From contig JAZLKM010000011.1 in NCBI GenBank assembly GCA_045597645.1, positions 1 to 22,930 on the forward strand: a stretch of DNA of 22,930 nucleotides. The letters run 5' to 3'. Positions 1-7,330 of this stretch are shown here, piece after piece; position 1 is the first letter of the stretch; every line of letters starts with the position of its first letter. The notes beneath the pieces are model-generated. The model saw only the letters and a program-made list of their open reading frames with translations. It did not search any database and was not told the DNA's origin. Position numbers and translations under genes: made by a program. The stretch comes from JAKSSE01 sp045597645. Lineage in GTDB: Bacteria; Bacillota; Clostridia; Lachnospirales; Lachnospiraceae.

Positions 1-390
1 AAAGAAGCACAGAAAATGGAAAAAATGGCGCAGAGAAAAATAGAAGATATTGAAAATGATACTGAGTATAGTTCTTATGAGTACATTTCTGTTGTGGATA
101 GAATAAATCAGAAAGAAAAGGATGCTGAAGGCGAAAAAGAACCTCTTAGGCTGATTGCTATGGATAGAAATGGTATCAGACTTATTAATGATGAAACACA
201 TGAATATGAGTGGGAAATAAAATTTAGTAGTGAGGAAGAGTATAGAAAAGCTGCTAAAATTATGAACTGGGCCGGCAAAAATCCGAATATTCATTTAGGA
301 GCAGCTGACAAGAGTCAGTGGCTTGATTTCCTAAACGGAAAGATGAGCGAAGGTAATTTTAAAAATATCTTAAAGTCTCAGGAGGTATAG
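1..390 (+). CDS. Hypothetical protein, 5' end outside the window
   Basis: The reading frame is open from base 1, and the first ATG (base 16) has no ribosome site before it, so the gene probably starts upstream of the window. The visible 124 to 129 residues are highly charged and rich in Glu and Lys. The first ~45 residues look helical or coiled, and the middle (KEPLRLIAMDRNGIRLIND) looks like a small beta unit. There is no signal peptide or membrane segment. The stop lies 3 nt before the ATG of the next gene, so the two are surely co-transcribed and translationally coupled. Base composition is clearly more AT-rich than the genes from 3845 on. I do not recognise the family and assign no function. 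Confidence 0.7.
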   Translation, partial: KEAQKMEKMAQRKIEDIENDTEYSSYEYISVVDRINQKEKDAEGEKEPLRLIAMDRNGIRLINDETHEYEWEIKFSSEEEYRKAAKIMNWAGKNPNIHLGAADKSQWLDFLNGKMSEGNFKNILKSQEV

Positions 391-393
391 GTG

Positions 394-978
394 ATGAATG
401 TAGGCAATATAGGAAATGCTTACGGAGCATATAATTATACAAATAAAGTTCGGAATAATAATGGTAAATCTTTTGGAGCGGCAATCGGAAATGTAACAGA
501 GATGCCAAGCCCGAACCTTACTTTGCATATGTCAAAAGAAGGTGATGTTGAGAAGTCAGTTGGAGCTTGGGCAAATCCAAATGCGGGTCGCAGTATTACC
601 CTGTATCAACCTCAGGATTATGATCCGGCGAACCCAGTTTATAAAATGAAAATCTGGGATATGGATGATAATTTGCTTGAAGAAAGATTTATTGATATTA
701 ATAGTATCGATCCAAACAATGCGGATTCTTATGAAATGTATGCTTTGTCTGTATATGGAGAAAAGAGCGGTAAATGCCCGGATGCGGTTGCAAGGTTTAC
801 GATGATGCATGCAAAACAGGAAATTGAGCAGACTGCACAGCATGGTTCTTATTCTTTGGATGCAAAGGAAGATTGGATGGGAATATTAAATGATATTCTA
901 AAAGAACAGTTTGATATGGGATTTATGGATGGCTATTTGAAGAATAAAGCATATTTGGATTTTTTGACGGATAAGTAA
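394..978 (+). CDS. Hypothetical protein, partner of the preceding gene
   Basis: This encodes 194 residues. GTG at 391 and ATG at 394 are both in frame. GGAGGT at 381-386 sits 7 nt from the ATG and only 4 nt from the GTG, so 394 is preferred. The N-terminus is Asn/Gly/Tyr-rich and looks disordered (VGNIGNAYGAYNYTNK). It is followed by a region with NLTLHMSKEGD and a DPANPVYKMKIWD segment, an acidic run, and a helical C-terminal third ending YLKNKAYLDFLTDK. There is no signal peptide or transmembrane helix. The C-terminal LDFL motif resembles the WLDFLNGK near the end of the preceding protein, which hints at a shared ending. From memory, similar proteins recur in Lachnospiraceae as uncharacterised genes, but I cannot name a domain. 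AT-rich like its neighbour. Confidence 0.72.
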   Translation: MNVGNIGNAYGAYNYTNKVRNNNGKSFGAAIGNVTEMPSPNLTLHMSKEGDVEKSVGAWANPNAGRSITLYQPQDYDPANPVYKMKIWDMDDNLLEERFIDINSIDPNNADSYEMYALSVYGEKSGKCPDAVARFTMMHAKQEIEQTAQHGSYSLDAKEDWMGILNDILKEQFDMGFMDGYLKNKAYLDFLTDK

Positions 979-1006
979 ACGTCCAATTCACAAATGTATA
1001 TTTGAC

Positions 1007-1068
1007 GAGCAGGAAAGGCACCCTGCGCTCCTTCGGGAACCTGATATGATGGATACGCCGCCCATCCA
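1007..1068 (+). other. Structured non-coding stretch, possible small RNA or leader
   Basis: There is no ORF here. GCAGG (1009-1013) can pair with CCTGC (1022-1026), and TGGAT (1050-1054) with ATCCA (1064-1068). The stretch is GC-richer than the AT-rich gene before it and is followed at 1086 by a terminator. It could be the 3' UTR of the upstream pair or a short non-coding RNA. It does not match a riboswitch consensus that I know. Confidence 0.25.
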
Positions 1069-1085
1069 AATGTTTATAGAGAGAT

Positions 1086-1110
1086 AGAGCGATTGCATCG
1101 CTCTTTTTCT
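1086..1110 (+). terminator. Rho-independent terminator
   Basis: AGAGCGAT (1086-1093), loop TGC and ATCGCTCT (1097-1104) form an 8-bp perfect stem that runs into a five-T tract. It ends the two-gene unit at the left and insulates the sigma factor gene. Confidence 0.85.
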
Positions 1111-1232
1111 TAGGAATTATGGCACAAAAGTGAATGGGGCGAACGCGATATGCGACGCTTTTTTTTTATATTATTGTGATATTTTTTCATATATCTGCGT
1201 TTTATAGATAGAGGGCACGGAGGACTAGATGC

Positions 1233-1730
1233 ATGAATGCCGCAGAATATAATGACTGTGTAGAAAAGTATTTGAAAATGGTATATCGCATTTCCTTTCA
1301 TTACTTTGGTAATCGGGAAGACGCGGAGGACGTGGCGCAGGATGTATTTGCTAAGCTGTACTCGGGCAGATATGAGCTGGAAGATGAGGAAGCGTTGAAG
1401 GCATGGCTCATACGAGTGACTACGAATACATGTCATAGCTACTATCGGAATCCGTTTAGAAAAAGAAGAGCCGAGGTACGCAATGAGGAAATGGAAAATA
1501 TCCCAGATACAGGTTCAAGTGAACAGGAGATTGTGAATCGCAAGGTGGTTATGGATGCGGTGATGTCCCTGCCGGAGCATTATAGGATTATTGTCTATTT
1601 ATATTATAACGAAGAGTACTCAATTGGCCAAATTAGTAATGTATTAAAGATTAAAGAGACAACAATCCAGACCAGGCTGTCAAGGGCCAGGGATAAATTG
1701 AAAAATGCATTGTCTGATAGCTTTTCGTAA
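1233..1730 (+). CDS. ECF-type RNA polymerase sigma factor
   Basis: This is a 165-residue sigma-70 family protein with only regions 2 and 4, the usual size for an extracytoplasmic-function sigma factor. Region 2 covers about residues 8-75 and includes FGNREDAEDVAQDVFAKLY, the core-binding and -10-reading helices. Region 4 covers about 105-160 and includes SLPEHYRIIVYLYYNEEYS and a helix-turn-helix ending TIQTRLSRARDKLK, which reads the -35 element. The ATG at 1233 has GGAGG at 1219-1223, 9 nt away. A second ATG at 1229 is in another frame. The next gene, 14 nt downstream, encodes a one-pass membrane protein with the layout of a cognate anti-sigma factor, so the pair probably forms a signal-controlled module. 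The stimulus and target promoters cannot be read from the sequence. Confidence 0.93.
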   Translation: MNAAEYNDCVEKYLKMVYRISFHYFGNREDAEDVAQDVFAKLYSGRYELEDEEALKAWLIRVTTNTCHSYYRNPFRKRRAEVRNEEMENIPDTGSSEQEIVNRKVVMDAVMSLPEHYRIIVYLYYNEEYSIGQISNVLKIKETTIQTRLSRARDKLKNALSDSFS

Positions 1731-1744
1731 GGAAGGAGCTTTAT

Positions 1745-2482
1745 ATGGAATTTGAAAAAATATATAAGGACGCAGTAGATAACATCGAGCCCTCGGCAGA
1801 ACTAAGTGAGAGATTGCTGGCAAAGCAGGAGGCAAAAATAGTGAGATTTAATAAGAAAAAAATAGCAGTGGTAGTGGCGGTAGCATGCATGCTGTGTGGC
1901 ACTACAGCACTTGCAGGAGAGAAAATTGCATCATATAGGAGCAGCGCAAATCCATATAAGGAGAACTACTCTTATGAGGATGCGGTGGCAGAGGCCGAAG
2001 AATTAGGAAGTAAGCTTGCTCTCCCGCAGGCGTTCTCAAATGGATACACCTTTGAATCTTCCAACACCATGGATGTAGAGGGATTAGGCGAATCAGGAAA
2101 TGTTGTGGGGACATCAACAGATTTTACAGCTGTGTACACTAAGGATTCCATGCCGAATATAAACATGTTTATAGAAAAATTGATGGAGCCGGAGACAGAA
2201 AGCTGTGCTGTTAGCTCAAGAGAGATAGGAGATGTCACTGTTTACTTCAATCAGGCAACATACAAATTTGTGCCGGTAGATTACGAGCTCACTGAGGAGG
2301 ATAAGCAGAATCTGGAAGACCCTCACTATGAAATAAGTGTAGGCTCTGATCAGGTTGAAGTGCTAAATAATTCAGGGGTCTCTTTCGAAAAAGACGAGGA
2401 ATATTACAGCATGTTTGCCTGGGATTCGGAAATGTCAGAAGACGAGTGGTACGCAATGGCCGAGGAGTGGCTGGCGCAGTAG
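1745..2482 (+). CDS. Membrane-anchored anti-sigma-like protein
   Basis: This encodes 245 residues. Residues 1-37 are a short basic cytoplasmic part, 40-57 a single hydrophobic segment (IAVVVAVACMLCGTTALA), and about 60-245 an acidic extracellular domain. That is the layout of anti-sigma factors paired with ECF sigma genes: the short N-terminal tail would hold the sigma factor and the outer domain would sense or transmit a signal. AAGGAGGAGC-like bases lie just before the start, and the gene follows the sigma gene by 14 nt. There is no zinc-binding HxxxCxxC motif of the ZAS type, so this is not a classic zinc anti-sigma. The outer domain could belong to the DUF4367/DUF4179-type families common in clostridia, but I cannot confirm which. 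The role is inferred mostly from context. Confidence 0.75.
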   Translation: MEFEKIYKDAVDNIEPSAELSERLLAKQEAKIVRFNKKKIAVVVAVACMLCGTTALAGEKIASYRSSANPYKENYSYEDAVAEAEELGSKLALPQAFSNGYTFESSNTMDVEGLGESGNVVGTSTDFTAVYTKDSMPNINMFIEKLMEPETESCAVSSREIGDVTVYFNQATYKFVPVDYELTEEDKQNLEDPHYEISVGSDQVEVLNNSGVSFEKDEEYYSMFAWDSEMSEDEWYAMAEEWLAQ

Positions 2483-2537
2483 AAGGACACTTGGATTTGT
2501 TTAAAAACGCACTGGAAAGGTAAATTACAAACACAAG

Positions 2538-2590
2538 AAGCCGATAAGGGGTAGCGGAAATGGCAAGCTCATTATCGGCTTATTTTATTT
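2538..2590 (+). terminator. Terminator of the sigma/anti-sigma operon
   Basis: AAGCCGATAA (2538-2547) and TTATCGGCTT (2572-2581) form a perfect 10-bp stem over a 24-nt loop, followed by TATTTTATTT. The loop is long but contains short self-pairing AGC/GCT bases. Confidence 0.75.
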
Positions 2591-2630
2591 GATATAGAAG
2601 AAGTTCACGAGAAAAAAGTGGATAAAAAAT

Positions 2631-2659
2631 TTGCTATATCAATAGAATAGCACTAAAAT
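2631..2659 (+). promoter_or_regulatory. Putative promoter of the HD-GYP gene
   Basis: TTGCTA (2631-2636), a 17-nt spacer and TAAAAT (2654-2659) fit a housekeeping promoter. A second candidate, TTGACA (2713-2718) with TTTAGG (2736-2741), has a good -35 but a poor -10. If the first is used, the upstream ATG at 2658 cannot be the start codon. Confidence 0.4.
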
Positions 2660-2768
2660 GGTTAGTATAAGGCGGAGTTTTGCTTGGCCACGATATAGCC
2701 TGTGGAATGGGCTTGACACAATGGGATTCGTGAGATTTAGGACAGAGAGAAAAATGAAAGGCCAATAT

Positions 2769-3752
2769 ATGAGCAACGAAAAACCGAAAAGCCGTAGCAT
2801 GTCTGTGCTCATGGCATTGACTAGGGCTATAGAGGCGAAGGATAAGTACACTAAGGGGCATTCATCCAGAGTGGCAAAATACAGTAAGATGCTGGCGGCT
2901 CGAATGGGCAAATCAGAGGAGGAGCAGGAGCTTATATACAATGTGGCACTATTGCATGACGTGGGCAAAATCCGAGTGCCAGAGGAGATTATAAATAAGC
3001 CGGGAAAGCTTGAACCCGAGGAATTTGCCTTCATCCAGCTTCATACTGTTGCTGGTTATAACATATTGAAGGATATACCGGAAAATGAGCTGCTGGTACA
3101 GGGAGCGAAATTCCACCATGAGAGATATGATGGCAAGGGCTACCCGAATGGGCTGTCAGGGGAAAATATACCTGAAATGGCCAGGATAATCGCGGTGGCA
3201 GATGCGTATGACGCGATGGCCAGCAATCGAAGCTATAGACAGGCATTGCCGCAGGAGGTAGTGCGTAGCGAAATTGAAAAGGGAATAGGAACGCAATTCG
3301 ATCCAGAGTTCGCCAAGCTAATGCTGCAGATTATCGATGAGGATGTGGACTATGAACTTAGGGAACATGAGAAAATGGATAGAACAATTCTCGTGGTAGA
3401 TGACTCTGAGATAAATACAATGCTGGCAGCTAGCATACTTGAGTCTGAGCCGAGATATCAGATATTACAGGCTGGCAGCGGCAAGGATGCTGTTGAAATA
3501 GTCTCACAGAGCCATGTGGACCTGGTATTGCTGGATATCGATATGCCTGAAATGGGCGGATTTGAGACTTTGGAGCAAATCAGAAAGACATCGGATGTGC
3601 CAGTTGTATTTATGACTGCTGACAAAGAGCTGTCCACAATCAATCGAGCTACGGAGCAGGGAGTGGAGGACTACATCACCAAGCCGTTCTCGCCACCAAT
3701 ACTTCACGAGTGTGTGTACGGGGCGCTGTACTGCATAGAGGAAGAAAAGTAG
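2769..3752 (+). CDS. HD-GYP c-di-GMP phosphodiesterase with C-terminal receiver domain
   Basis: This is a 327-residue cytoplasmic protein. The HD-GYP domain (about 11-195) has H31, H63-D64, K67, H92, the HHE pair H116-H117, D121 with GKGYP, and D145, so the metal site and the GYP signature are intact. It should hydrolyse cyclic di-GMP. The receiver domain (about 205-325) has acidic D211-D212, phospho-acceptor D256 in LLDIDMPEMGG, T283 and K305, so it should accept phosphate from a histidine kinase. The frame is open back to 2658, but the N-terminal extension is unlike the family. ATG at 2769 has GAAAGG 7 nt before it, and ATG 2754 is the alternative. The usual order in response regulators is receiver first, and here it is reversed. 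No kinase gene is adjacent. It stands alone between a terminator and a 92-nt gap. Confidence 0.93.
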   Translation: MSNEKPKSRSMSVLMALTRAIEAKDKYTKGHSSRVAKYSKMLAARMGKSEEEQELIYNVALLHDVGKIRVPEEIINKPGKLEPEEFAFIQLHTVAGYNILKDIPENELLVQGAKFHHERYDGKGYPNGLSGENIPEMARIIAVADAYDAMASNRSYRQALPQEVVRSEIEKGIGTQFDPEFAKLMLQIIDEDVDYELREHEKMDRTILVVDDSEINTMLAASILESEPRYQILQAGSGKDAVEIVSQSHVDLVLLDIDMPEMGGFETLEQIRKTSDVPVVFMTADKELSTINRATEQGVEDYITKPFSPPILHECVYGALYCIEEEK

Positions 3753-3844
3753 AGCCAGAAGCTTAGCGGCGAGGCAGCATTTGCTTGTGCGTAAGTAGCG
3801 AAGCGGATTGCGATAACATTGGATGCATAGAAAAGGAATACTAG

Positions 3845-5020
3845 ATGTCGAGACTGGATGTCACCTATGAAGAGGTGATGAGCTGGGAAAATGATACCTA
3901 TATATGGGTTGATATAAGAGATGCTGTCTCAGTGTCATATGGCGGAATACCTAAGGCGATCAACGTATCAATAGAGGACATAGCCAGTGGGAAAACGGAC
4001 CTGCCAAAAGAAAAGAGACTTGTTTTGTATTGCGCCAGAGGCGTGATCAGTATAGATCAGGCCGAGATGCTTGCTGGGCAGGGCTACGATGCTTATTCTC
4101 TGGAGGGCGGCTACGCCAGATTCCTTGCAATCAGGATGGAAGAGGATATACGCAACGAAGCTGAGCGAACTGAGCAGATAGAGCTTAGTATCAGAAAAAA
4201 GTTCCATAAGGAGATATTTTCCAGATTTGCCAAGGCAATCAACGAGTACGATATGGTGCAGGAGCATGACCACATAGCAGTATGTATCTCAGGCGGCAAG
4301 GATTCAATGCTTATGGCAAAGCTGTTTCAGGAGTTGAAGCGGCATAATAAGTTTGATTTTGACCTGACATTTCTGGTGATGGACCCCGGCTATAGCCCGG
4401 AAAATAGAAGACTTATAGAGCAAAATGCCAGACTGATGAATATACCTATCACCATATTTGAATCAGATATATTCGATGCAGTAGATACGATAGAGAAGTC
4501 GCCATGCTATCTATGTGCGAGAATGAGGCGCGGCCATCTGTACAAGCATGCGCAGGATATGGGCTGCAACAAGATAGCACTGGGACATCATTACGACGAT
4601 GTAATTGAGACCATACTAATGGGAATGCTCTATGGGGCGCAGGTACAGACAATGATGCCGAAGCTTCATAGCACCAACTTTGAGGGGATGGAGCTGATAA
4701 GACCGCTCTATCTGGTGCGTGAGGAGGATATTAAGCATTGGCGCGACTACAATGATTTGCATTTTCTACAGTGCGCGTGCCATTTCACAGAGACCTGCTC
4801 TAGCTGCAGGGATGACGGTACCAGCAATTCCAAGAGGCTGGAGATTAAAAAGCTCATCGCGGAGCTGAAAAAGACGAATGAATATGTAGAATCTAACATA
4901 TTTAGAAGTGTGGAGAATGTAAACTTAAGCACGGTCATAGCTTACAAGAAGGATGGAGTAAAGCATCATTTCCTTGAAGGCTATGATGAGGTGGAAGGAC
5001 ATGTAGGAGGGGCAATATGA
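3845..5020 (+). CDS. Rhodanese domain fused to TtcA-like PP-loop tRNA thiolase
   Basis: This is a 391-residue fusion. The rhodanese domain (about 1-100) has its loop Cys at C63 in YCARGVIS, which would carry a persulfide. The PP-loop ATPase domain (about 115-390) has ISGGKDS (148-154) for adenylation, GHHYDD (247-252), and a CYLC pair (C221, C224) followed by RMRRG, which matches the CxxC/RRG segment of TtcA enzymes that hold an iron-sulfur cluster. A further cysteine cluster lies at C310, C312, C318 and C321. TtcA makes 2-thiocytidine at position 32 of tRNAs. Here the rhodanese could hand sulfur directly to the cluster. AAGGAA precedes the start. The stop overlaps the next start as ATGA, so the C-S lyase gene is coupled. 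The exact tRNA target is inferred from family membership only. Confidence 0.85.
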   Translation: MSRLDVTYEEVMSWENDTYIWVDIRDAVSVSYGGIPKAINVSIEDIASGKTDLPKEKRLVLYCARGVISIDQAEMLAGQGYDAYSLEGGYARFLAIRMEEDIRNEAERTEQIELSIRKKFHKEIFSRFAKAINEYDMVQEHDHIAVCISGGKDSMLMAKLFQELKRHNKFDFDLTFLVMDPGYSPENRRLIEQNARLMNIPITIFESDIFDAVDTIEKSPCYLCARMRRGHLYKHAQDMGCNKIALGHHYDDVIETILMGMLYGAQVQTMMPKLHSTNFEGMELIRPLYLVREEDIKHWRDYNDLHFLQCACHFTETCSSCRDDGTSNSKRLEIKKLIAELKKTNEYVESNIFRSVENVNLSTVIAYKKDGVKHHFLEGYDEVEGHVGGAI

Positions 5021-6249
5021 CCTACGATTTTGACAGAGTGACAAATAGGCAGGGCACAGATAGTCTGAAGTATGATGCGGCTGGTATCTATAATAAGCCG
5101 GAGGGACTCATACCGATGTGGGTGGCAGATATGGATTTTCCCACTGCGCAGCCCATACTTGATGCGCTACATACCAGAGTCACCCATGGCATATTCGGAT
5201 ATACACTTACATCAGATGACTATTTAAGAGCAGTGTGCGACTGGCAGAAAAGACGCCACGGCTGGAATATAAGACCTGAGTGGATAGTGCAGACACCAGG
5301 TGTCGTTTACGCCATAGCTACGGCCATAAGAGCACTGACTAAAAAGGGAGACGGCGTGCTTATACAGCCGCCAGTATACTATCCATTCAAGAGTGTAATA
5401 GAGGACAACGGCAGAAAGGCAGTGCTAAATCCTCTTATATATAAGGACGGCCAGTATATCATCGATTTCGATGATATGGAGCGCAAAATAGTGGATTGGG
5501 ACGTGAAGCTCTTCATACTCTGTAGCCCGCATAACCCGGTGGGACGCGTGTGGAAGCGAAATGAGCTAAGGCGTATAGCAGAGATATGTATGAGGCGAGA
5601 TGTGATCATTATCTCCGATGAGATACATAGCGAATTCGTCTGGGACAATAACACTCATTGGCCGCTGGCATCAATCAATCAGGAAATAGAGGATATCACC
5701 ATTACCTGCACCTCACCAAGTAAGACCTTTAACCTGGCGGGACTGCAGATATCTGATATCATCATCCCTAGTCCTGAAATGCGCAAGAAATTCGAATTCG
5801 AGCTCCGCTCAGTGGGATACATGGAGATGAACACTCTGGGACTTACCGCTGCTTACGCCGCGTATACGCAGGGCGAGGAGTGGCTTGACCAGCTGAATAA
5901 GTATATAAAGGGCAATATCGACTACATCAAGGAATTTGTAGAAAAAGAGATGCCTATGGTCAAGTTCATACAGCCTGAGGGTACATATCTGGTATGGTTA
6001 GACCTTAATGAACTGGACCTGACAGAGTGCCAGAGAGAAGAATTAATATTGAACAGGGGAGGCTTGTGGCTGGATTCAGGAGCAATGTTCGGAGAAAATG
6101 GTTACGGATTTGAGCGAATCAACGTGGCATGTCCCAGATCAGTGCTTACAGAAGCAATGAACAAAGCGAGAACAGTCATCCTGGGATACAGAGAGTATCT
6201 GGCGGAAAAGGATGCATGCAGACAGGGCGAGGGCGGCACAGAGGAATAG
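5017..6249 (+). CDS. MalY/PatB-type PLP-dependent C-S beta-lyase
   Basis: This is a 410-residue fold-type I aminotransferase-like enzyme. The PLP lysine is K236 in TSPSKTFNLAG. N173 in SPHNPVGRVW and D201 in ISDEIHSEFVW hold the cofactor. The N-terminal WVADMDFPTAQPI is typical of the MalY/PatB group, which cleaves cystathionine or cysteine S-conjugates to a thiol, pyruvate and ammonia. The length fits the family (~390) with a short extra tail (residues ~396-410, polar, Gly/Glu-rich). The start overlaps the preceding stop by 4 nt. Its place directly after a sulfur-transfer enzyme and before mtnA supports a sulfur role, although regulatory MalY functions are known in other bacteria. An aminotransferase of another specificity is the main alternative. 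Confidence 0.88.
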   Translation: MTYDFDRVTNRQGTDSLKYDAAGIYNKPEGLIPMWVADMDFPTAQPILDALHTRVTHGIFGYTLTSDDYLRAVCDWQKRRHGWNIRPEWIVQTPGVVYAIATAIRALTKKGDGVLIQPPVYYPFKSVIEDNGRKAVLNPLIYKDGQYIIDFDDMERKIVDWDVKLFILCSPHNPVGRVWKRNELRRIAEICMRRDVIIISDEIHSEFVWDNNTHWPLASINQEIEDITITCTSPSKTFNLAGLQISDIIIPSPEMRKKFEFELRSVGYMEMNTLGLTAAYAAYTQGEEWLDQLNKYIKGNIDYIKEFVEKEMPMVKFIQPEGTYLVWLDLNELDLTECQREELILNRGGLWLDSGAMFGENGYGFERINVACPRSVLTEAMNKARTVILGYREYLAEKDACRQGEGGTEE

Positions 6250-6250
6250 C

Positions 6251-7330
6251 ATGAGCGAAAACATACTTAATTATGAGACAGTAGCGCTGGATGATGAAAA
6301 TGATGCGTTGCTGATAATAGATCAGACCAAGCTGCCGGGGACCACGGAGATAATAGCTCTGCACACAGCGCAGGAGATATGGGACGCCATATATCTGCTA
6401 CAGGTCAGAGGCGCACCGGCAATCGGTGTAGCAGCAGCCATGGGAATATATTTGTTAGCTAAGAAAATGCCGACTGACAGCTTCGATAGCTTCTATGATG
6501 AGTTCCAGAAACAGAAGGCATATCTCGACTCATCAAGACCTACAGCTGTAAATCTGTCGTGGGCCTTGAACGAGATGGAACAGGTGGTGCTGGAGAATAA
6601 AAACAAACAAGTACCTGAAATTATATCTGAACTTAAGAAAAAGGCAATTCGGATAAAGACAGATGACATAGAAGTATGCCGCAGGATAGGCGAGAATGGA
6701 CTTGCACTGGTAAAGCCGGGAGATGGCATCCTGACTCATTGCAATGCAGGGCAGCTTGCGACCTGCAAGTATGGTACAGCTACAGCACCTATTTATCTGG
6801 GACATGAGCGAGGCTATGGATTTAAGGTATTTGCTGATGAGACCAGACCGCTGCTGCAGGGAGCCAGACTTACGGCCTATGAGCTTCAGTCTGCAGGTGT
6901 GGACGTGACACTTATCTGTGACAATATGTCGAGTATGGTCATGAAAAACGGCTGGGTCAATGCAGTATTTGTGGGCTGTGACAGGGTGGCTGCCAACGGT
7001 GATACAGCCAACAAGATTGGTACGTCAGTGGTAGCTACAGTGGCAAAGAGATACAATGTGCCATTCTACGTGTGCGCGCCAACGTCTACCATAGATATGA
7101 AGACCAAGACTGGCGCTGATATAAAGATTGAGCAGCGCAAGCCGGAGGAAGTCACAGACATGTGGTATAAGGAGAAAATGGCACCGGTGGATGTGAAGGT
7201 GTTCAACCCTGCATTTGATGTGACGGACAATGATCTAATTACAGGAATAGTGACAGAATATGGAGTGGCATATCCGCCGTTTACAGCATCATTGGCTGAG
7301 ATAATGCAAAAGAAGGAAAATGAAGCATAG
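6251..7330 (+). CDS. mtnA: S-methyl-5-thioribose-1-phosphate isomerase
   Basis: This is a 359-residue enzyme of the eIF2B-like fold. It converts methylthioribose-1-phosphate to methylthioribulose-1-phosphate in salvage of methylthioadenosine. Visible signatures are QVRGAPAIG (51-59), LTHCNAG with catalytic C164, DETRPLLQGARLTA, and VGCDRVAANGD with catalytic D244, then NKIGT. The frame is open back to 6212, but that would overlap the C-S lyase and add residues that do not belong to the family. ATG 6251 has GAGG at 6241-6244, 6 nt away, and is one base past the preceding stop. No other Mtn pathway gene is in the window, so it may feed an anaerobic shunt with an aldolase elsewhere. The next gene overlaps its 3' end by 11 nt. 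Confidence 0.94.
   Translation: MSENILNYETVALDDENDALLIIDQTKLPGTTEIIALHTAQEIWDAIYLLQVRGAPAIGVAAAMGIYLLAKKMPTDSFDSFYDEFQKQKAYLDSSRPTAVNLSWALNEMEQVVLENKNKQVPEIISELKKKAIRIKTDDIEVCRRIGENGLALVKPGDGILTHCNAGQLATCKYGTATAPIYLGHERGYGFKVFADETRPLLQGARLTAYELQSAGVDVTLICDNMSSMVMKNGWVNAVFVGCDRVAANGDTANKIGTSVVATVAKRYNVPFYVCAPTSTIDMKTKTGADIKIEQRKPEEVTDMWYKEKMAPVDVKVFNPAFDVTDNDLITGIVTEYGVAYPPFTASLAEIMQKKENEA

Noticed and set aside
1148..1168. Second terminator before the sigma gene at the long T run
   Set aside because: The only stem before the T tract is CGC/GCG with a poor fit; it may just be an AT-rich promoter region.
2658..2768. Upstream start of the HD-GYP protein at 2658
   Set aside because: The residues are unlike the family, and the ATG overlaps the likely -10 box.
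6212..6250. Longer N-terminus for mtnA from ATG 6212
   Set aside because: It would overlap the C-S lyase gene and add residues foreign to MtnA; ATG 6251 has a ribosome site at the right distance.
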